From NCBI RefSeq assembly GCF_016742955.1, contig NZ_JABBYC010000001.1, positions 372,001 to 436,000 on the forward strand: a stretch of 64,000 nt of DNA, read 5' to 3'. Within the stretch, counting starts at the first letter, position 1, and the number at the start of each line of letters is the position of its first letter. The notes beneath the pieces were generated by a model. The model did no database searches. It saw nothing but the letters and a program-made list of their open reading frames with translations, and had not been told where the DNA came from. The translations under genes and the position numbers were made by a program. The DNA comes from Myceligenerans indicum (GTDB lineage Bacteria; Actinomycetota; Actinomycetes; Actinomycetales; Cellulomonadaceae). Below, one piece after another: positions 42,611-51,073 of this stretch.

Positions 42611-42613
42611 GGT
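42608..42613 (+). promoter_or_regulatory. -10 element overlapping the Nudix stop codon
   Basis: TAGGGT, whose TAG is the Nudix stop, followed by 6 nt and GTG 42620. Confidence 0.6.
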
Positions 42614-42619
42614 CGCTCC

Positions 42620-43087
42620 GTGCACATCCGCATCACACCCGCCGAGGTCCTGGGCCTGGTCAAGGTCGCAGGCCAGCCCGTTCCACCCATGATCAGCTCC
42701 GTGAGCGGCGACGGTGAGGTGATCCGTGTCGTCGCCGACCTGCGCCGCCTGGACGCGCTGCCCGGCCCGCTCAAGCTGGCGGTCCGTATCGCTCCGATCG
42801 TGCGGGCCGACGTGCGGGTGGTCGGGTTCGCCTCCGGCGTCGCCACGCTGGAGGTCGAGGCGAACGCGGCCGGGCTCCCGGCGCACAAGCTGCTGTCCCT
42901 GGCCGCTGCGCCCATCGAGCAGGCGCTCGCCAAGCAGGACCTGCCGCCCGGCGTCGTCGACATCCAGCACGACGCCCGGATCGCGGTCGACGTCGAGACC
43001 CTCCTGGAGGCCAAGCTTCCCGGGCTCACCGTGACGAATCTGCACCTGGCCGACGGCGAGATCGTGCTGGACGGCTCGGTAGGCTGA
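42620..43087 (+). CDS. Conserved protein of unknown function, paralogue of the 44698-45159 product
   Basis: 155 residues, no signal peptide or membrane helix. Not recognised. It aligns along its length with the convergent gene at 44698-45159 (shared ADLRRL, GVAT, AAGLP..KLL.LA, LP..VV, DG.I...G). The alternating hydrophobic pattern suggests beta-rich structure, perhaps a lipid-binding barrel like DUF2993, but this is a guess. It ends 4 nt before lpdA and both have their own -10 boxes. Confidence 0.7.
   Translation: MHIRITPAEVLGLVKVAGQPVPPMISSVSGDGEVIRVVADLRRLDALPGPLKLAVRIAPIVRADVRVVGFASGVATLEVEANAAGLPAHKLLSLAAAPIEQALAKQDLPPGVVDIQHDARIAVDVETLLEAKLPGLTVTNLHLADGEIVLDGSVG
43080..43085 (+). promoter_or_regulatory. 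-10 element of lpdA inside the upstream gene (leaderless)
   Basis: TAGGCT within the last codons of the preceding gene, 6 nt before GTG 43092. Confidence 0.6.
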
Positions 43088-43091
43088 ACCC

Positions 43092-44522
43092 GTGACCATC
43101 CCAGCCTCATCAGCACGCGAGCCTGTCCACGTCGTCGTCGTGGGGGGTGGTCCGGGAGGCTACGAGGCGGCGCTGGTCGCCGGCAGCCTGGGCGCGCGTG
43201 TCACCGTCGTCGAGCGGCAGGGGCTGGGTGGGGCCGCGGTACTGACCGACGTCGTCCCCTCCAAGACGCTCATCGCCACCGCGGAGTGGATGACGATCGC
43301 GGAACGAGCCCCGGAGCTCGGTATCCGGCTGACGGACGACGCCGCCAAGCGCGACCTGAGCGTCGACCTGCAGGCCGTCAACAAGCGGGTGCTGGAGCTC
43401 GCGGAGGCGCAGAGCGCCGACATCCGCGGCCGGCTCGTGCGTGAGGGAATCGAGGTCGTGAACGGCACGGGACGGCTCGACGGCCCCACGCGCGTCGTCG
43501 TCGACCCCGCCGACGGCGGCGAGGCGCGGGTGCTGGAGGCGGACACGGTGCTGCTGGCCGTCGGCGCCACGCCACGCGTCCTGCCCACCGCGGTCCCCGA
43601 CGGTGAGCGGATCCTCAACTGGACCCAGATGTACAACCTGGACGAGCTGCCCGAGAAGCTCATCGTGGTGGGCTCCGGCGTCACGGGCGCGGAGTTCGCG
43701 GGCGCGTACAACGCGCTCGGCGCGGACGTCGTGCTCGTCTCCTCGCGCGACCGCGTGCTGCCGGGTGAGGACGAGGACGCGGCCGAACTGCTGGAGGGCG
43801 TGTTCCGCTCGCGCGGCATGACGGTCCTGAGCCGCACGCGTGCCGAGGCGGCGGAGCGGACGGACGACGGCGTCGCCGTGACGTTGTCGGACGGCCGCGT
43901 GGTGCACGGCTCCCACGTGCTCATCGCGGTCGGCGGCGTGCCGAACACCGCGGACCTGGGGCTGGAGGAGGCCGGGGTCGTCCTGAGCGGGAGCGGCCAC
44001 ATCGAGGTGGACAAGGTGTCGCGCACCTCGGTGCGCGGCGTGTACGCCGCGGGTGACTGCACCGGGGTGCTTCCCCTGGCGTCCGTCGCGGCGATGCAGG
44101 GCCGGATCGCGATGCAGCACGCCCTGGGCGACGCCGTGGCCCCGCTGCGGCTGGGCACGGTCGCCTCCAACATCTTCACCGCCCCGGAGATCGCCACGGT
44201 GGGGTACAGCGAGGAGGCCCTGAAGAAGCAGGGGTCGCGCTTCATCACGACGACACTCCCGCTGGCCCGCAACCCGCGCGCCAAGATGCTCGGCGTCCGC
44301 GACGGCTTCGTGAAGCTGTTCGCCCACCCGGAGGCCGGGGTCGTGCTGGGCGGGGTGGTCGTCTCCCCGCGCGCGGGCGAGCACATCTTCCCGATCACGC
44401 TCGCCGTCCAGCACCGGCTCACCGTGGACGACGTCGCCGCGTCGTTCACGGTCTACCCGTCCCTGAGCGGCACGACGGCGGAGGCGGCGCGGGTCCTGGA
44501 CGCCCGCGTCCAGGAGCGCTGA
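43092..44522 (+). CDS. lpdA: LpdA-type flavoprotein, NAD(P)H:quinone reductase (not a true lipoamide dehydrogenase)
   Basis: 476 residues of the pyridine nucleotide-disulfide oxidoreductase family. FAD site VVVGGGPGGYEAALVA (about 14-29), NAD(P) site VVGSGVTGAEFAGAY and FAD-binding YAAGDCTGVLPLASVA are intact. The redox motif GGxCxxxGCIPSK is GGAAVLTDVVPSK, so both cysteines are absent, and the C-terminal His-Glu pair is replaced (VYPSLSGT). Mycobacterial LpdA (Rv3303c) shows nearly the same loss (one Cys left) and is known to reduce quinones. Gene follows the unknown protein by 4 nt and ends at a strong hairpin. Confidence 0.88.
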   Translation: MTIPASSAREPVHVVVVGGGPGGYEAALVAGSLGARVTVVERQGLGGAAVLTDVVPSKTLIATAEWMTIAERAPELGIRLTDDAAKRDLSVDLQAVNKRVLELAEAQSADIRGRLVREGIEVVNGTGRLDGPTRVVVDPADGGEARVLEADTVLLAVGATPRVLPTAVPDGERILNWTQMYNLDELPEKLIVVGSGVTGAEFAGAYNALGADVVLVSSRDRVLPGEDEDAAELLEGVFRSRGMTVLSRTRAEAAERTDDGVAVTLSDGRVVHGSHVLIAVGGVPNTADLGLEEAGVVLSGSGHIEVDKVSRTSVRGVYAAGDCTGVLPLASVAAMQGRIAMQHALGDAVAPLRLGTVASNIFTAPEIATVGYSEEALKKQGSRFITTTLPLARNPRAKMLGVRDGFVKLFAHPEAGVVLGGVVVSPRAGEHIFPITLAVQHRLTVDDVAASFTVYPSLSGTTAEAARVLDARVQER

Positions 44523-44619
44523 GGACCAGACGCCCGGACCTGACGGGCCCGGTGCGCGGGACCTGGCCTCCCGTTCTCCGGGGCCACCATGCCTTCTGGC
44601 CGCGTATGCCGGCCCGCGT

Positions 44620-44675
44620 ACGACGATGCCGGGGCGGAACGCCACCGGGATGACGTTCCGCCCCGGCATCGTCGT
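44620..44675. terminator. 22-bp perfect hairpin between lpdA and its convergent neighbour
   Basis: Arms 44620-44641 and 44654-44675 pair perfectly with a 12-nt loop. It lies 98 nt after lpdA and 22 nt after the convergent stop, and probably ends both transcripts. Confidence 0.75.
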
Positions 44676-44697
44676 GGTGCCGAGGGGCTGCCTGCCG

Positions 44698-45159
44698 TCA
44701 GGCCGGGGTGCCCTCGACGATGATCTTGCCGTCCGACAGGCGCACGCCCGTGACGTCCTTGACGCGGCCCGACAGGACCGTGGCGAGGTTGACCGAGAAC
44801 GTGCCGGCTCCCAGCGCGACGACGTCGGTGGGCAGGCCCTTGTCCTGGAGCAGGCCCTTGACGACCGGCTGCGCCAGACCGAGCAGCTTGCTGACGGGGA
44901 GGCCGGCGGCGTCCGCCTTGAGGTCGAACGTGGCGACACCATCGGTGACGTCCTTGACCTGGGCGGACGCATTCAGCGTCGGGACCACCTTGGCGGCTGC
45001 CTTGACGGCGGTGGGGGCGTTGACGAGACGGCGCAGGTCGGCGTGCGCGGACACCGTTCCGTCCTCGACCGACACGCCGCTGACGAACGACGGCAGGCCG
45101 GAGCCGGGACGGACAAGGGCGATGGCCTCTTCGGGCGTGAGGGTGAGTGCTTCAGTCAC
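44698..45159 (-). CDS. Conserved protein of unknown function, paralogue of the 42620-43087 product
   Basis: 153 residues from GTG 45159; not recognised. A longer form from TTG 45165 is possible, but TAGGGT ends exactly 6 nt before the GTG and would overlap nothing only with the shorter start. No signal peptide or membrane helix. Similar throughout to the protein upstream of lpdA, and convergent with lpdA, so the flavoprotein gene lies between the pair. Confidence 0.7.
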   Translation of the reverse strand: MTEALTLTPEEAIALVRPGSGLPSFVSGVSVEDGTVSAHADLRRLVNAPTAVKAAAKVVPTLNASAQVKDVTDGVATFDLKADAAGLPVSKLLGLAQPVVKGLLQDKGLPTDVVALGAGTFSVNLATVLSGRVKDVTGVRLSDGKIIVEGTPA

Positions 45160-45165
45160 GGGCAA

Positions 45166-45171
45166 ACCCTA
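45166..45171 (-). promoter_or_regulatory. -10 element of the 44698-45159 gene (leaderless)
   Basis: TAGGGT on the minus strand, 6 nt before GTG 45159. Confidence 0.6.
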
Positions 45172-45238
45172 GCGGACCGGACAGGGTGCGAAGAACCAGA
45201 TCAGGCCGGTATTTCGCGCCCTGCCCGCCGCGGTGGTC

Positions 45239-47065
45239 TCAGTCGGCGATCTCGCAGATCGCCGCGCCCGCGGTGACGCCGGCCCCCGGCTCCGCCACCA
45301 AGGCCGTCACGACTCCCGAACGGTGCGCGACCAGCGGCTGCTCCATCTTCATGGCCTCCAGCACGACCACGAGATCACCCTCCGCCACCTGATCGCCCTC
45401 GGTCACGGCCACCTTCACGATCGTGCCCTGCATCGGGGAGGAGAGCGTGTTGCCCGTCGCCGCGGACCTCGCGCCGGAGGAACGCCGGCCCGGTCGCCGC
45501 GCGGCGTTGGCGGAACGTGCCTTGCCCGCGGCCACGCCGAGGCCGACCGGGAGCACCACCTCGAGGCGGCGTCCGCCGACCTCCACGACGACCCGCTCGG
45601 CGAGTTCCTCCGGCTGGGCCTCCGGCGCCGGAACCGTGGCGGGAGCGGAGCCGAGACCCTTGACCGTCTCCGCGAACTCCGTCTCGATCCAGCGGGTGTG
45701 CACGGCGAACGCGTGACCTGCCGACTCGCCGTCCCCGGAGAGTTCCGGGACGAAGGCCGGCGCCTCCAGCACCGCACGGTGGAACGGGACGACCGTGGGG
45801 ATGCCCTCGATCCGCAGCTCGCGCAGGGCACGGCGGGCACGCTCCACCGCCTGGGTGCGCGTGGCGCCGGTGACGACGAGCTTCGCGACCATCGAGTCGA
45901 AGTTGCCGGACACCGCGTCGCCCTCGACGACACCCGTGTCGACGCGCACTCCCGGGCCGGACGGCCAGACGATCTTGTCCAGCTTGCCGGGCGCCGGCAT
46001 GAAGCCCGCGGCCGGGTCTTCACCGTTGATGCGGAACTCGAAGGAGTGCCCGCGCACCTCGGGGGAACCGTAGCCGAGCTTCTCGCCGGCGGCGATGCGG
46101 AACTGCTCCCGGACCAGGTCGATGCCGGTGACCTCCTCGGTCACCGGGTGCTCCACCTGAAGGCGGGTGTTGACCTCGAGGAAGGAGATGGTGCCGTCGA
46201 CCCCCACGAGGAACTCACAGGTGCCGGCACCGACGTAGCCGGCCTCGCGGAGGATCGCCTCGGAGGCCTCGTAGAGGGCCGTCGTCTGCGCGGACGTGAG
46301 GAACGGCGCGGGCGCCTCCTCGACCAGCTTCTGGTGCCGGCGCTGCAACGAGCAGTCGCGCGTCGAGACCACCACGACGTTGCCGTGCGCGTCCGCGAGG
46401 CACTGCGTCTCCACGTGCCGCGGCTTGTCCAGGTAGCGCTCCACGAAGCACTCCCCGCGGCCGAAGGCGGCGGTCGCCTCGCGGACGGCCGAGTCGAACA
46501 GCTCGTCGATCTCTTCGTGCGTGCGGGCGACCTTCAGGCCACGCCCGCCGCCGCCGAAGGCCGCCTTGATGGCGATGGGCAGACCGTGCTCCTCGGCGAA
46601 GGCGCGCACCTCGGAGGCGTCGGCCACCGGATCCGGAGTTCCCGGGACCAGGGGAGCGCCGGCACGCTGCGCGATGTGGCGCGCGCTCACCTTGTCGCCC
46701 AGCGACTCGATGGCCGACGGCGGCGGGCCGATCCAGACCACGCCGGCGTCCATCACCGCCTGGGCGAACTCGGCGTTCTCCGACAGGAACCCGTAGCCGG
46801 GGTGGACGGCGTCGGCCCCGGAGCGCAGGACGACGTCGATCAGCTTGGCGATGTCGAGGTAGGTCTCGGCGGCGGTGGAGCCGCCGAGCGCGAACGCCTC
46901 GTCGGCGACGTGGACGTGCATCGCGTCCCGGTCCGGGTCCGCGTAGACGGCGACGGACGCGATCCCGGCGTCTGCGCACGCGCGGGCGACGCGGACGGCG
47001 ATCTCACCGCGGTTGGCGATGAGCACCTTGGAGATGCTGGCGCTGGGCAAACGTGAACTGGGCAC
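45239..47065 (-). CDS. accA: Acyl-CoA (acetyl/propionyl-CoA) carboxylase alpha chain: biotin carboxylase plus biotin carrier
   Basis: 608 residues. ATP-grasp biotin carboxylase at about 12-460 ([56 protein letters not shown]) and a biotinyl domain at about 535-605 with biotin lysine in [11 protein letters not shown]. It carboxylates biotin for the partner beta subunit. GTG start follows a TACGGT box by 5 nt. Long form A chains like this serve fatty or branched lipid synthesis in actinobacteria; BirA, AccD and AccE are nearby. Confidence 0.95.
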   Translation of the reverse strand: MPSSRLPSASISKVLIANRGEIAVRVARACADAGIASVAVYADPDRDAMHVHVADEAFALGGSTAAETYLDIAKLIDVVLRSGADAVHPGYGFLSENAEFAQAVMDAGVVWIGPPPSAIESLGDKVSARHIAQRAGAPLVPGTPDPVADASEVRAFAEEHGLPIAIKAAFGGGGRGLKVARTHEEIDELFDSAVREATAAFGRGECFVERYLDKPRHVETQCLADAHGNVVVVSTRDCSLQRRHQKLVEEAPAPFLTSAQTTALYEASEAILREAGYVGAGTCEFLVGVDGTISFLEVNTRLQVEHPVTEEVTGIDLVREQFRIAAGEKLGYGSPEVRGHSFEFRINGEDPAAGFMPAPGKLDKIVWPSGPGVRVDTGVVEGDAVSGNFDSMVAKLVVTGATRTQAVERARRALRELRIEGIPTVVPFHRAVLEAPAFVPELSGDGESAGHAFAVHTRWIETEFAETVKGLGSAPATVPAPEAQPEELAERVVVEVGGRRLEVVLPVGLGVAAGKARSANAARRPGRRSSGARSAATGNTLSSPMQGTIVKVAVTEGDQVAEGDLVVVLEAMKMEQPLVAHRSGVVTALVAEPGAGVTAGAAICEIAD

Positions 47066-47070
47066 GGCTC

Positions 47071-47076
47071 ACCGTA
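47071..47076 (-). promoter_or_regulatory. Possible -10 element of the carboxylase alpha gene
   Basis: TACGGT on the minus strand, 5 nt before the GTG. The rest of the 220-nt gap to 47285 shows no further feature. Confidence 0.4.
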
Positions 47077-47285
47077 ACGCGAGAGAGCGTCGCGGCACGT
47101 GTGGAAACTTCGCCAACGAGCCTGGAGTGCGTTTGGAGGAATCCACCATGGGTGGCGGGGCGACCGGCACCGGTAGCCCCGGGATTGCGCGGGTTCTGAC
47201 AAGCCGGAGCCTACCGGTGTCGACAGGTTCCCCGCGGCGGGCTTCGTGCCATGGCTCGCTCGGAGGAGGCTGCCGGGCGGGGCTC

Positions 47286-48023
47286 TCAGCGGCGCATCGC
47301 GCCGGGGAGCAGGCGGAGCTGGGCGCGGCGCTCGGCGGCGAAGGTGCGCCGCGGCCCGCGGTGCCAGGTGCGGTCCAGGAGGCGCTTCGCACCCCGGACG
47401 GCTTCCGGCCGCCGCCCGGCGATGCCGGCGGCGAGCGTCCGTGCCTCCTCCAGCGGGTCGTTCGCGGCCATGCCGGCCAGTCCGTACGCGACGGCCTCGG
47501 TGCCGGAGAACTCCTCGGCGGTGAGGGTCAGCCGCTTGGCGGTCTCCAGCCCGGTGAGCTCGGAGAGCGCCTGGATGCCTGACATGTCCGGGACCAGGCC
47601 GCGAGCGACCTCCATCACGCACCAGCGGGCGTCGGGGGTGGTGATCCGCAGGTCGGCGCCGAGAGCGAGCTGCAGGGCCCCGCCGAGGACGTGCCCGTGG
47701 ACGGCCGCGATCACCGGGACGGGCAGCCGGCGCCACGCCCAGCAGGCCTCCTGGAAGCGGTTGGTGCCGCGCCAGGTGGGCACGAACGCGCGCGCGATCC
47801 CGGCGGGGTTGCGCGCCGCGGCGGCCAGGTCGAGCCCCGCGCCGAAGGAACGGCCCTCGCCGGCCAGGATCACGGCCCGCAGCCCCGGCTCGCGGCGCAG
47901 GCGCCGCGCGGTCGCGGCCAGGTCGCGGAGCATGTCGAGCGTCAGCGCGTTCAGCTTGGCGGGTCGATCGAGGCGGACGTGCGCGACGGCGTCGTCGTCC
48001 ACGGTGCAGGCGATGTGCGACAT
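47286..48023 (-). CDS. Enoyl-CoA hydratase/isomerase family protein
   Basis: 245 residues of the crotonase fold. Oxyanion-hole segments GRSFGAGLDL (about 71-80) and HGHVLGGALQLALGADLR (about 114-131) are clear. The usual catalytic Glu positions are not both evident (LVPDMSGIQAL replaces a typical G.P..GG/..LP), so hydratase activity is uncertain. ATG lies 6 nt after TAGGCT. Divergent from maf. Confidence 0.85.
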   Translation of the reverse strand: MSHIACTVDDDAVAHVRLDRPAKLNALTLDMLRDLAATARRLRREPGLRAVILAGEGRSFGAGLDLAAAARNPAGIARAFVPTWRGTNRFQEACWAWRRLPVPVIAAVHGHVLGGALQLALGADLRITTPDARWCVMEVARGLVPDMSGIQALSELTGLETAKRLTLTAEEFSGTEAVAYGLAGMAANDPLEEARTLAAGIAGRRPEAVRGAKRLLDRTWHRGPRRTFAAERRAQLRLLPGAMRR

Positions 48024-48029
48024 GCACGA

Positions 48030-48035
48030 AGCCTA
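48030..48035 (-). promoter_or_regulatory. -10 element of the enoyl-CoA hydratase gene (leaderless)
   Basis: TAGGCT on the minus strand, 6 nt before the ATG at 48023. Confidence 0.65.
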
Positions 48036-48049
48036 GGAGGTGACGCGGG

Positions 48050-48055
48050 TAGCCT
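48050..48055 (+). promoter_or_regulatory. -10 element of maf (leaderless)
   Basis: TAGCCT followed by 7 nt and GTG 48063. Only 14 nt separate it from the divergent -10, so polymerases would compete. Confidence 0.65.
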
Positions 48056-48062
48056 GGCGCAC

Positions 48063-48722
48063 GTGCTCCGACTCGTGCTCGCCTCCCGGTCCCCCGCCCG
48101 CCTCGCGACGCTGCGTTCGGCCGGGGTGGAGCCGGTGGTGATGGTCTCGGGCGTGGACGAGGACGCGGTGCTCGCCGAGGCCCGGGAGCGCGCCGTCCTG
48201 CTCGGTCCCGACGACGCCGTCCTGCTCCTGGCCCAGGCGAAGGCGGAGGACGTCGCGCGTCGCGTCGGCGGCGCCGGTGAGGGGGCGGGCGGGATCGTCG
48301 TCGGCTGTGACTCCATGCTGGAGATCGCGGGCGAGGCGGTGGGCAAGCCCGCCGGGCCGGAGGCCGCCCGCGAGCGCTGGCGTGCGATGCGCGGTGGCAA
48401 GGGCGTCCTGCACTCCGGTCACTGGCTCGTCGACCTGCGCGACGCGGACGCCGGGGGGACCGGGGCCACGGTCGGCGCGACCAGTTCCACCACCGTCTGG
48501 TTCGGCGAGATGGACGACGACGAGATCGACGCCTACGTCGCCACCGGCGAGCCGCTGCAGGTGGCGGGTGCGTTCACGATCGACGGGCTGGGCGGGCCCT
48601 ACATCGACCGGGTCGAGGGTGACCACCACGGGGTGGTGGGGATCAGTCTTCCGCTGCTGCGGGGCCTGCTGCACGAGATCGGGGTTCCCTGGCACGCGCT
48701 GCGCACCCCGGGATCAGCCTGA
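48063..48722 (+). CDS. maf: Maf-family nucleotide pyrophosphatase
   Basis: 219 residues. N-terminal LASRSPARLATLRSAGVEP is the Maf signature; later GCDSMLEIAGEAVGKP and SGHWLVDL, and GAFTIDGLGGPYIDRVEGD match the family. Members hydrolyse non-canonical or pyrimidine nucleoside triphosphates and can affect septation. The N-terminus is leaderless. Gene order accA-maf-accD is also found in mycobacteria. Confidence 0.93.
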   Translation: MLRLVLASRSPARLATLRSAGVEPVVMVSGVDEDAVLAEARERAVLLGPDDAVLLLAQAKAEDVARRVGGAGEGAGGIVVGCDSMLEIAGEAVGKPAGPEAARERWRAMRGGKGVLHSGHWLVDLRDADAGGTGATVGATSSTTVWFGEMDDDEIDAYVATGEPLQVAGAFTIDGLGGPYIDRVEGDHHGVVGISLPLLRGLLHEIGVPWHALRTPGSA

Positions 48723-48805
48723 GGGCCCGGCCCGAGAGGTTCCGGTCGAGAGGTTCCCGCCGCGACGTTCCGGCCGGGCTCCCGCTCCCGCGGCCGGGCG
48801 GCGGA

Positions 48806-49972
48806 TCAGCCGGTGTAGGCGCGCTGGAGGCGGACCGGGGCCAGGGGGCCGATCCCCGGGACGTCCCGTTCCGGCTGCTTGGTCAGGGCGTACTGGGACG
48901 ACGAGGCCGCGAGCATGTCCGCGGTGGCCCTGTCCACGAGCACGGTGGACGGTTCGGCCTGGTCGGTCAGCCGGGACGCCAGGTTCACCGACGGGCCGAA
49001 CACGTCGCCGAAGCGGGACAGCACGCGCCCCCACACGAACCCGACGCGCACCGGGATCTCGGGCTCGTCCGGCTTCGCCGTGCCGAGCGACTCGCCCGTC
49101 GCCTCCGCGAGGTTGAGGGCGACGCGCGCCCCGGTCTCGGCGTCGTCGGCGACGAAGAGGATGGCGTCGCCGATGGTCTTGACGACGCGGCCGCCGCAGT
49201 TCGTGATGATGTCGCGGGCGCCGGCCTCGAAGCGCTGCACGAAGTCGGCCAGCTCCGCCGACTCCAGCCCGGCCGTCCGCTTCGTGAAGGAGACGACGTC
49301 GGCGAACCCCACGGCGCGGGGGAGCGGGAGCTGGTGGGCGTCATGGTCCGCCTCGTCGCGGGCGCCGGCGAACTCGATCGCCATCCGGCCCGTCAGTGCG
49401 GCGAGCTGGCGCCGCCAGGCGTGCTCGAGCTGGCGTCCCAGGACGCCGGCGAGGTCGGGCAGCCGGTCCAGCGCGAGCAGCCGGGCGGACGTCTCGTCCA
49501 GGTCGTAGCGCCGCGCGAGGTGCTCCACAAGCGCCTCCACCTGCCACAGCGCGAGACGTTCGGTGGTGTGCCCCATCGCGCGGACGAACGCCATCCGTGC
49601 CCGGGCGTCCATCTCCTGTTCCTCGAAGACCTCGTCGATCTCCCGCAGCGCGGTGACGTCGGACGCCGTGAACCAGGGGTCGGTCGGGTGGGTGACGGGC
49701 AGCCCCAGCCAGCGCCAGAAGTCCTCGATCCGCTTCCGGTCCAGCCCGGTGCGTTCGACGATCTCCGGGAACGTGTACCGGCGCGGGCCGCCCAGGATCT
49801 CCTCGTCGAGTCGCGTCGCCGTGTCCGACCCGAGCGCGTGGGAGTCGCCGTGCTCGGGCGCGGCCGGGGTGGCGGCGTCGGAGCGGTCGTCCGCGGCTTC
49901 CCGCTCGGGCGGGGATGCCTGTCGGGCGCCGCCGTCGGGGTCGGGCTCGTTCTGGTCGCTGTGGCGAAGCAC
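48806..49972 (-). CDS. cya: Class III adenylate/guanylate cyclase with N-terminal regulatory domain
   Basis: 388 residues. The C-terminal cyclase domain (about 215-380) has metal Asp in FADVVSFT, the KTIGDAILFV loop (Lys for adenine selection, second metal Asp), and FGPSVNLASRL with the transition-state Asn and Arg. The helical N-terminal part (about 60-200) resembles the autoinhibitory domain of mycobacterial Rv1264, a pH-responsive cyclase. No membrane helix. GTG lies 6 nt after TAGGCT. Confidence 0.9.
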   Translation of the reverse strand: MLRHSDQNEPDPDGGARQASPPEREAADDRSDAATPAAPEHGDSHALGSDTATRLDEEILGGPRRYTFPEIVERTGLDRKRIEDFWRWLGLPVTHPTDPWFTASDVTALREIDEVFEEQEMDARARMAFVRAMGHTTERLALWQVEALVEHLARRYDLDETSARLLALDRLPDLAGVLGRQLEHAWRRQLAALTGRMAIEFAGARDEADHDAHQLPLPRAVGFADVVSFTKRTAGLESAELADFVQRFEAGARDIITNCGGRVVKTIGDAILFVADDAETGARVALNLAEATGESLGTAKPDEPEIPVRVGFVWGRVLSRFGDVFGPSVNLASRLTDQAEPSTVLVDRATADMLAASSSQYALTKQPERDVPGIGPLAPVRLQRAYTG

Positions 49973-49978
49973 GACGCA

Positions 49979-49984
49979 AGCCTA
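49979..49984 (-). promoter_or_regulatory. -10 element of cya (leaderless)
   Basis: TAGGCT on the minus strand, 6 nt before the GTG. Confidence 0.65.
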
Positions 49985-50096
49985 TGCGTGCCGCCTGGGA
50001 GACCGCCAAGGTGCCCATGCCGGGACAGGGCCGGTGCCTACGGGGCCGGTGCCCACGGGGGCCTGACCCACGAGGGGTGTGTGCCGGGGCCGGTGC

Positions 50097-50948
50097 CTAC
50101 CGCAGGTGGTGGACGTCCCCGGCCGAGACGGTCCGCTCGTGGCCGGCGTCGGTGCGGATCACCAGCGCGCCCGTGGCGTCGAGCCGCAGGGCCTCGCCCT
50201 CGACGGCGCCCGCGCCTCCCGCCAGCTGTGCGCGGACGCGGGTGCCGAGTGTCGCGGAGACCGCGGCGCACTCGTCGGCCAGCCCCGACGCCACCGGGTC
50301 GCCGTCCGCCTGTTCCCACCGTTCGACGGCGTCCGCGACCTCTCCCAGGAGTGCGGTCAGGAGCGCGGTCCTGTCGAGGTCCGGGTGCCCTGCCAGCGCC
50401 AGCGAGGAGGCGGTCTCCACGGGCAGCTCATCCTGTGTCTGGGAGACGTTGAGCCCGATACCGAGCACGACCGCCGCATCGGTGCCGGCCGTCCCCTCCG
50501 GCACGACCTCGGCCAGGATCCCCGCGACCTTGCGGTAGCCGCCGAGCCCTGCAACGGGGGTCGTGGCCCTGACCAGGACGTCGTTCGGCCACTTCACGGC
50601 GAGCTGGACGGGATCGCCGCCGTGCCGGGACAGGGTGCGGGCGACGGCGCGGACCACGGCGGTGCCCGCGATGAGGGGAAGCCAGCCGAGCCGCTCCGGC
50701 GGGACCGCCGGGCGCAGCAGCACGGAGACCGTCAGGGAGGCCCGTGGCGGGGTGGCCCAGGAGCGGCCGACGCGCCCGCGGCCCGCGGTCTGGTGCTCGG
50801 CGACGAGTGCGGACGGCGCCGGCCACGCATCGGGCTCGGCCCGCACGGCGGCGACGAGCTCGCTGTTGGTCGACTCCGACTCCTCGACCACGGTGACCCG
50901 ATGGAAGCCGGGGCCGTCCAGCTCTGATGGACGAAGCGGTGCGCGCAT
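50097..50948 (-). CDS. birA: Biotin-acetyl-CoA-carboxylase ligase
   Basis: 283 residues; activates biotin as biotinyl-AMP and attaches it to the carrier lysine. AEHQTAGRGRVGRSW (about 67-81) is the biotin/ATP loop and KWPNDVLV (about 141-148) the adjoining motif; a small C-terminal SH3-like domain follows. There is no N-terminal helix-turn-helix, so it is not a bifunctional repressor. CAAGAT lies 6 nt before the ATG. Divergent from its likely partner carboxylase gene. Confidence 0.94.
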   Translation of the reverse strand: MRAPLRPSELDGPGFHRVTVVEESESTNSELVAAVRAEPDAWPAPSALVAEHQTAGRGRVGRSWATPPRASLTVSVLLRPAVPPERLGWLPLIAGTAVVRAVARTLSRHGGDPVQLAVKWPNDVLVRATTPVAGLGGYRKVAGILAEVVPEGTAGTDAAVVLGIGLNVSQTQDELPVETASSLALAGHPDLDRTALLTALLGEVADAVERWEQADGDPVASGLADECAAVSATLGTRVRAQLAGGAGAVEGEALRLDATGALVIRTDAGHERTVSAGDVHHLR

Positions 50949-50954
50949 GGCTCC

Positions 50955-50960
50955 ATCTTG
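50955..50960 (-). promoter_or_regulatory. Possible -10 element of birA (leaderless)
   Basis: CAAGAT on the minus strand, 6 nt before the ATG; weak match. Confidence 0.4.
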
Positions 50961-51061
50961 CCCCGCGGGAGGGTGTCCCTGCCGCTCGCCTGTAGGAATC
51001 GCACAAGGCTCGCCGCCCGCACGCTGACGACGTTGCCATCGAGTTGGCCGAATGTTCCAAC

Positions 51062-51067
51062 TAGGCT
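51062..51067 (+). promoter_or_regulatory. -10 element of the carboxylase beta gene (leaderless)
   Basis: TAGGCT followed by 6 nt and GTG 51074. Confidence 0.65.
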
Positions 51068-51073
51068 CGCGGT

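Noticed and set aside
48725..48779. GCCCGGCC/GGCCGGGC inverted repeat after maf
   Set aside because: An 8-bp stem with a 39-nt loop is too weak to call a terminator in such GC-rich DNA.
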